From the NCBI RefSeq assembly GCF_008580665.1, contig NZ_BKDJ01000015.1, positions 1 to 64,000 of the forward strand: a stretch of DNA of 64,000 bases. The letters run 5' to 3'. Below the pieces are notes generated by a model. The model had not been told where the DNA came from. It ran no database searches and worked only from the letters and a program-made list of their open reading frames with translations. The stretch is from Zafaria cholistanensis. Lineage in GTDB: Bacteria > Actinomycetota > Actinomycetes > Actinomycetales > Micrococcaceae. Both the position numbers and the translations under genes were made by a program. Shown here in pieces: positions 61,715 to 64,000 of the stretch (the first letter of the stretch is position 1; each line of letters starts with the position of its first letter).

Positions 61715-63100
61715 GTGAAGGAACCGGCCACGCAAAAGACCGCCACCACCAAACCCACCACCACACCCTCCGCGAAAAAATCCGCAGCCCGGAAGTCCGC
61801 AGCCCGGAAGTCTGCAGCCCGGAAGTCCTGGACCCTCCTTGTCCTGCTGCTGTGCGTGTCCTGCGCCGCGCCCGGAATTGCCGATGCCGGATCGCCCTGC
61901 GTTGTGGAGCGGGCCGACATGCCGCAAGGCTGGCGCCCCAGCGCGGAGCAGGAGAAGAAGCTCGCCGAGCGGCCCTGGACGGAGTCCGAGGCCCGTGAGG
62001 CCGCGTTCTCCATCCGGACAGGCCTGCGGGAAATGCTGGACTTCTACGCGCGGAAGCCGTCCGCGGTCGAGGACATTTGGGAGGACTCGGTGGCTTCCCT
62101 GGTGGAGGTGACTTACTCCAGCGCCAACACCGCTGAGTTGGACGCAGCGGCCAGCGACGGCGCGCGGCGCAACCTTTCCCGGCTGATCCAGCCATACCTG
62201 AAACGCACGCCCAAATCCGTGGAGTGCGGGGAGTACGGGGAGATCCTGCCCCTGGCCGTCTACGCAGGCAGCCGGTACGAGGACAACGATGCGCGGACCG
62301 CCAGGATGGTGAAGCTCTCGAACGCGGCCGCTAAGCGGTGCGGATCGCTTGAGGCCGCGACCGGCATCGACCACGGCCCCGTCATCGCGGGGGAGAAGCC
62401 GGCCACGGACGAAGAGGTCTTCGACCTGGTCATCTGGAGCCTGCTGTTCATCGAGGGCCAACTGGTCCCGGGCCTGGAAATGCCCCCCGGCGCCACCGAA
62501 CTTCCGGCCCGGCTGTGGGAGTTCCTGCGGACCTACCCGCTGCCGGATGCCTCCACCTACCCGGGCGGCGCGCACAACGAGGACTTCATCGAAAACGCCT
62601 ACCTGGCCACCCACATCGCCTACATCCCCACGGGCAACCACCGCTTCCCGCTGTACGTGCAGGACTCGACGGCCCTGTACCAGTTCCACCGCGCCAACTT
62701 CTACGCGGTGCTGGAGATGGGGGAGCTGGACTTGGTGGCCGAGTTCGTGGACTCGCTGCGCCAGTACGGATGCACCCCGGCGAACGACCGCCAGGTGCTG
62801 GACGGCACCCGGTACCTGCTGGACCTCTTCCACGCCGGCGGAGACAGCTGGATGGCCTACCGCGAGCCGGGGGAGGAGGATGCGGAAGTGGAAAGCTACG
62901 ACTTCATCCACAAGGCCTGGACCGCGGTCCTGGGCGTGCGTGAACGCACCATCGAACCGGCCCTGCCGGGCACCTACGGAGGGATCGTGCGGAGCTGGCT
63001 CCCCGCCCCCGGCCCGTCCGCGGCCAACCCGCCCGGAACCGGCCCTTCCGCCGCCGGCGCCTATCCCCCCGGCAGGGCGCAGGCGGGGCAGAGCCCGTAG
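61715..63100 (+). CDS. Secreted or lipoprotein-like protein of unknown function
   Basis: The 461-residue protein begins with a Lys/Ala/Arg-rich stretch encoded by a 15-bp repeat (KSAAR three times, 61778-61822). A hydrophobic signal core (TLLVLLLCVSCAAPG, about 39-53) follows and could be cleaved by either signal peptidase type. The mature part is helical with aromatic-rich blocks (NAYLATHIAYIPTGNHRFPLY, FHAGGDSWMAYREPG). A Pro/Ser/Gly tail ends it. I do not recognise the family. Its place between the zinc operon and zur hints at metal handling. Its end overlaps zur by 40 bases. Confidence 0.75.
   Translation: MKEPATQKTATTKPTTTPSAKKSAARKSAARKSAARKSWTLLVLLLCVSCAAPGIADAGSPCVVERADMPQGWRPSAEQEKKLAERPWTESEAREAAFSIRTGLREMLDFYARKPSAVEDIWEDSVASLVEVTYSSANTAELDAAASDGARRNLSRLIQPYLKRTPKSVECGEYGEILPLAVYAGSRYEDNDARTARMVKLSNAAAKRCGSLEAATGIDHGPVIAGEKPATDEEVFDLVIWSLLFIEGQLVPGLEMPPGATELPARLWEFLRTYPLPDASTYPGGAHNEDFIENAYLATHIAYIPTGNHRFPLYVQDSTALYQFHRANFYAVLEMGELDLVAEFVDSLRQYGCTPANDRQVLDGTRYLLDLFHAGGDSWMAYREPGEEDAEVESYDFIHKAWTAVLGVRERTIEPALPGTYGGIVRSWLPAPGPSAANPPGTGPSAAGAYPPGRAQAGQSP
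61778..61822. repeat. 15-bp in-frame repeat in the signal region
   Basis: Three copies of AAGTCCGCAGCCCGG (two with a single change) encode KSAAR ahead of the signal core. Confidence 0.85.
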
Positions 63101-63474
63101 ATCTCCACGGTGTGGGAGGGCGAGACGTAGCCGTGCTCGGCGGCCACGCGCGCGGCCCAGCTTTCGACCGACGGGGCCTCCACCTCCACGGTGCGCCCGC
63201 AACTGCGGCAGACCAGGTGGTGGTGGTGGTGCTCGGCGCGGCACTTGCGGTAGACGGCCTCGCCGTCAGTGCTGCGCAGGACATCGACCTGGCCGGCCTC
63301 GGCCATCGACTGGAGCAGGCGGTAGACCGTCGCCAGGGACACCTTGGCCCCCTCCCCGTGCAGCCGGCGGTGCAGTTCCTGTGCGCTGACGAAGTCGTCG
63401 ACGTCGGCCAGCGCCGCCGTCACGGCGGTGCGCTGCCGTGTGGTGCGGTGCTTTTCGGGGACCGTGCTGGCCAT
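63061..63474 (-). CDS. zur: Fur-family zinc uptake regulator (Zur-like)
   Basis: The 137-residue repressor has an N-terminal winged helix (RTAVTAALADVDDFVSAQELHRRL, KVSLATVYRLLQSM). The C-terminal metal domain holds HHHHHLVCRSCG near 86-97 and CPAC near the end. The two CxxC pairs form the structural zinc site. Its position beside the zinc ABC operon favours Zur over Fur. A GGAG lies upstream of the ATG at 63474, and TAGGCT further up may be its promoter. Confidence 0.9.
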   Translation of the reverse strand: MASTVPEKHRTTRQRTAVTAALADVDDFVSAQELHRRLHGEGAKVSLATVYRLLQSMAEAGQVDVLRSTDGEAVYRKCRAEHHHHHLVCRSCGRTVEVEAPSVESWAARVAAEHGYVSPSHTVEIYGLCPACALPGG

Positions 63475-63597
63475 GCGGTGTGGGCTCCTGCGGTTCGGGT
63501 CGGCGGTGCCCACCAGCCTACCAGCGCCACGACGCGCCGGCCGGGGCCGTCCGTCCCGGCAGACGGAAAAAGCGTGGTGGCGGCGGATGGCCGCCGC

Positions 63598-63603
63598 TAG
63601 GCT
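63598..63603 (+). promoter_or_regulatory. -10 element for a leaderless metallo-hydrolase mRNA
   Basis: TAGGCT is followed by seven bases and the ATG at 63611, with no ribosome site. Confidence 0.45.
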
Positions 63604-63610
63604 GAGCCCC

Positions 63611-64000
63611 ATGAAGCTCACCAAGTACGGCCACGCCTGCGTCCGCCTCGAAAAGGACGGCCGGGTCCTGGTCATCGATCCCGGAACGTTCAGCGACGTC
63701 GCCGCGGCCCTTGAGGGCGCCGACGCGGTCCTGGTCACCCACGAGCATGCGGACCACCTGGACACCACCCGCGTCCTGCCGGCCCTGGCCGCGGACCCGG
63801 ACCTGGTCCTGTACGCCCCGGCCCCGCTGGCGGCCACGCTGCGCGACGGGGCCGGGGACGCCGCCACCCGCATCCTGGACGCGGTCCCCGAGGCCGCCTT
63901 CGACCTGGCGGGCTTCAGCGTGCGCACTTACGGCGGCCAGCACGCGCTGATCCACGCCCACATCCCCGTGGTGCACAACATCGGCTACGTCATCGACGAA
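63611..64000 (+). CDS. MBL-fold metallo-hydrolase (partial, runs off the window)
   Basis: The first 130 codons are open to the window end. MKLTKYGHACVRLEKDG and VIDPGTF at the N-terminus and the metal motif THEHADHLD near residue 43-51 mark the UPF0173/beta-lactamase-like fold. A second metal His lies in GGQHALIH. The reaction cannot be told from the N-terminal half. The gene is divergent from zur. Confidence 0.9.
   Translation, partial: MKLTKYGHACVRLEKDGRVLVIDPGTFSDVAAALEGADAVLVTHEHADHLDTTRVLPALAADPDLVLYAPAPLAATLRDGAGDAATRILDAVPEAAFDLAGFSVRTYGGQHALIHAHIPVVHNIGYVIDE

Overview
The window comes from a high-GC actinobacterium, most likely a member of the Micrococcaceae (Arthrobacter/Citricoccus/Zhihengliuella type). 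This rests on GC-rich coding with strong third-position GC, a WhiB1 regulator, a fused 2-oxoglutarate decarboxylase (Kgd), a SigR/RsrA pair, the 24-residue ribosomal protein bL37, and the order prfB..ftsE-ftsX-M23 peptidase-smpB-ssrA. No species can be named from sequence alone.

Layout. 1-9.5 kb: lipid and aromatic metabolism with cell-envelope signalling (FadD-type acyl-CoA ligase, small membrane protein, alpha/beta hydrolase, PlsC, class II DAHP synthase, PASTA kinase, WhiB1). 9.5-13.4 kb: an EssC-like FHA/FtsK ATPase on the minus strand. 13.6-27.7 kb: a Tad/Flp pilus locus (tadA, tadB, tadC, Flp-like pilin, three TadE/TadG-like pseudopilins). It is split by a 9.27-kb integrated element at 16433-25709. 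27.8-35.3 kb: prfB, an inserted CoA-transferase pair, ftsEX, an EnvC/RipC-like M23 peptidase, smpB and tmRNA. 35.4-42.0 kb: a phosphoribosyltransferase-hydrolase fusion, a secreted metalloprotease, and a small biosynthetic group (diaminobutyrate aminotransferase, aspartokinase, SARP regulator). 42.1-46.2 kb: a six-gene manganese-type ABC/DtxR/fluoride-channel operon. 46.3-51.6 kb: hisN-rsgA-aroA-doxX divergent from sigR-rsrA, then bL37. 51.7-56.1 kb: an SGNH-like protein and kgd. 56.3-64 kb: two CNNM/CorC transporters, a zinc ABC operon with a Zur regulator, an unknown secreted protein and a truncated metallo-hydrolase.

The main discovery is the element inside tadC. A large serine integrase has inserted DNA carrying a second serine resolvase, an unknown 261-residue protein next to a long inverted repeat with an AT-rich centre, a decayed TIGR02391-type gene, a membrane protein and a single-chain restriction-modification-like enzyme of clearly lower GC. 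The tadC halves on either side rejoin in frame at a shared GAGCG core (a 313-codon product). The insertion is therefore precise and, in principle, reversible, and it would switch off the pilus.

Regulatory signals stand out. Perfect SigR-type promoters (GGGAAT-N18-GTTR) precede sigR itself and the tmRNA gene. sigR has two usable starts, matching the SigR/SigR' design known from Streptomyces. A DtxR-like operator sits on the start codon of the Mn operon, and a Zur-like box precedes the zinc operon. A proline-rich upstream ORF abuts the first CNNM gene. At least eight genes have a TANNNT -10 element 6-7 bases before the start codon, which implies leaderless transcripts. Several in-frame or intergenic minisatellites mark likely variable sites.
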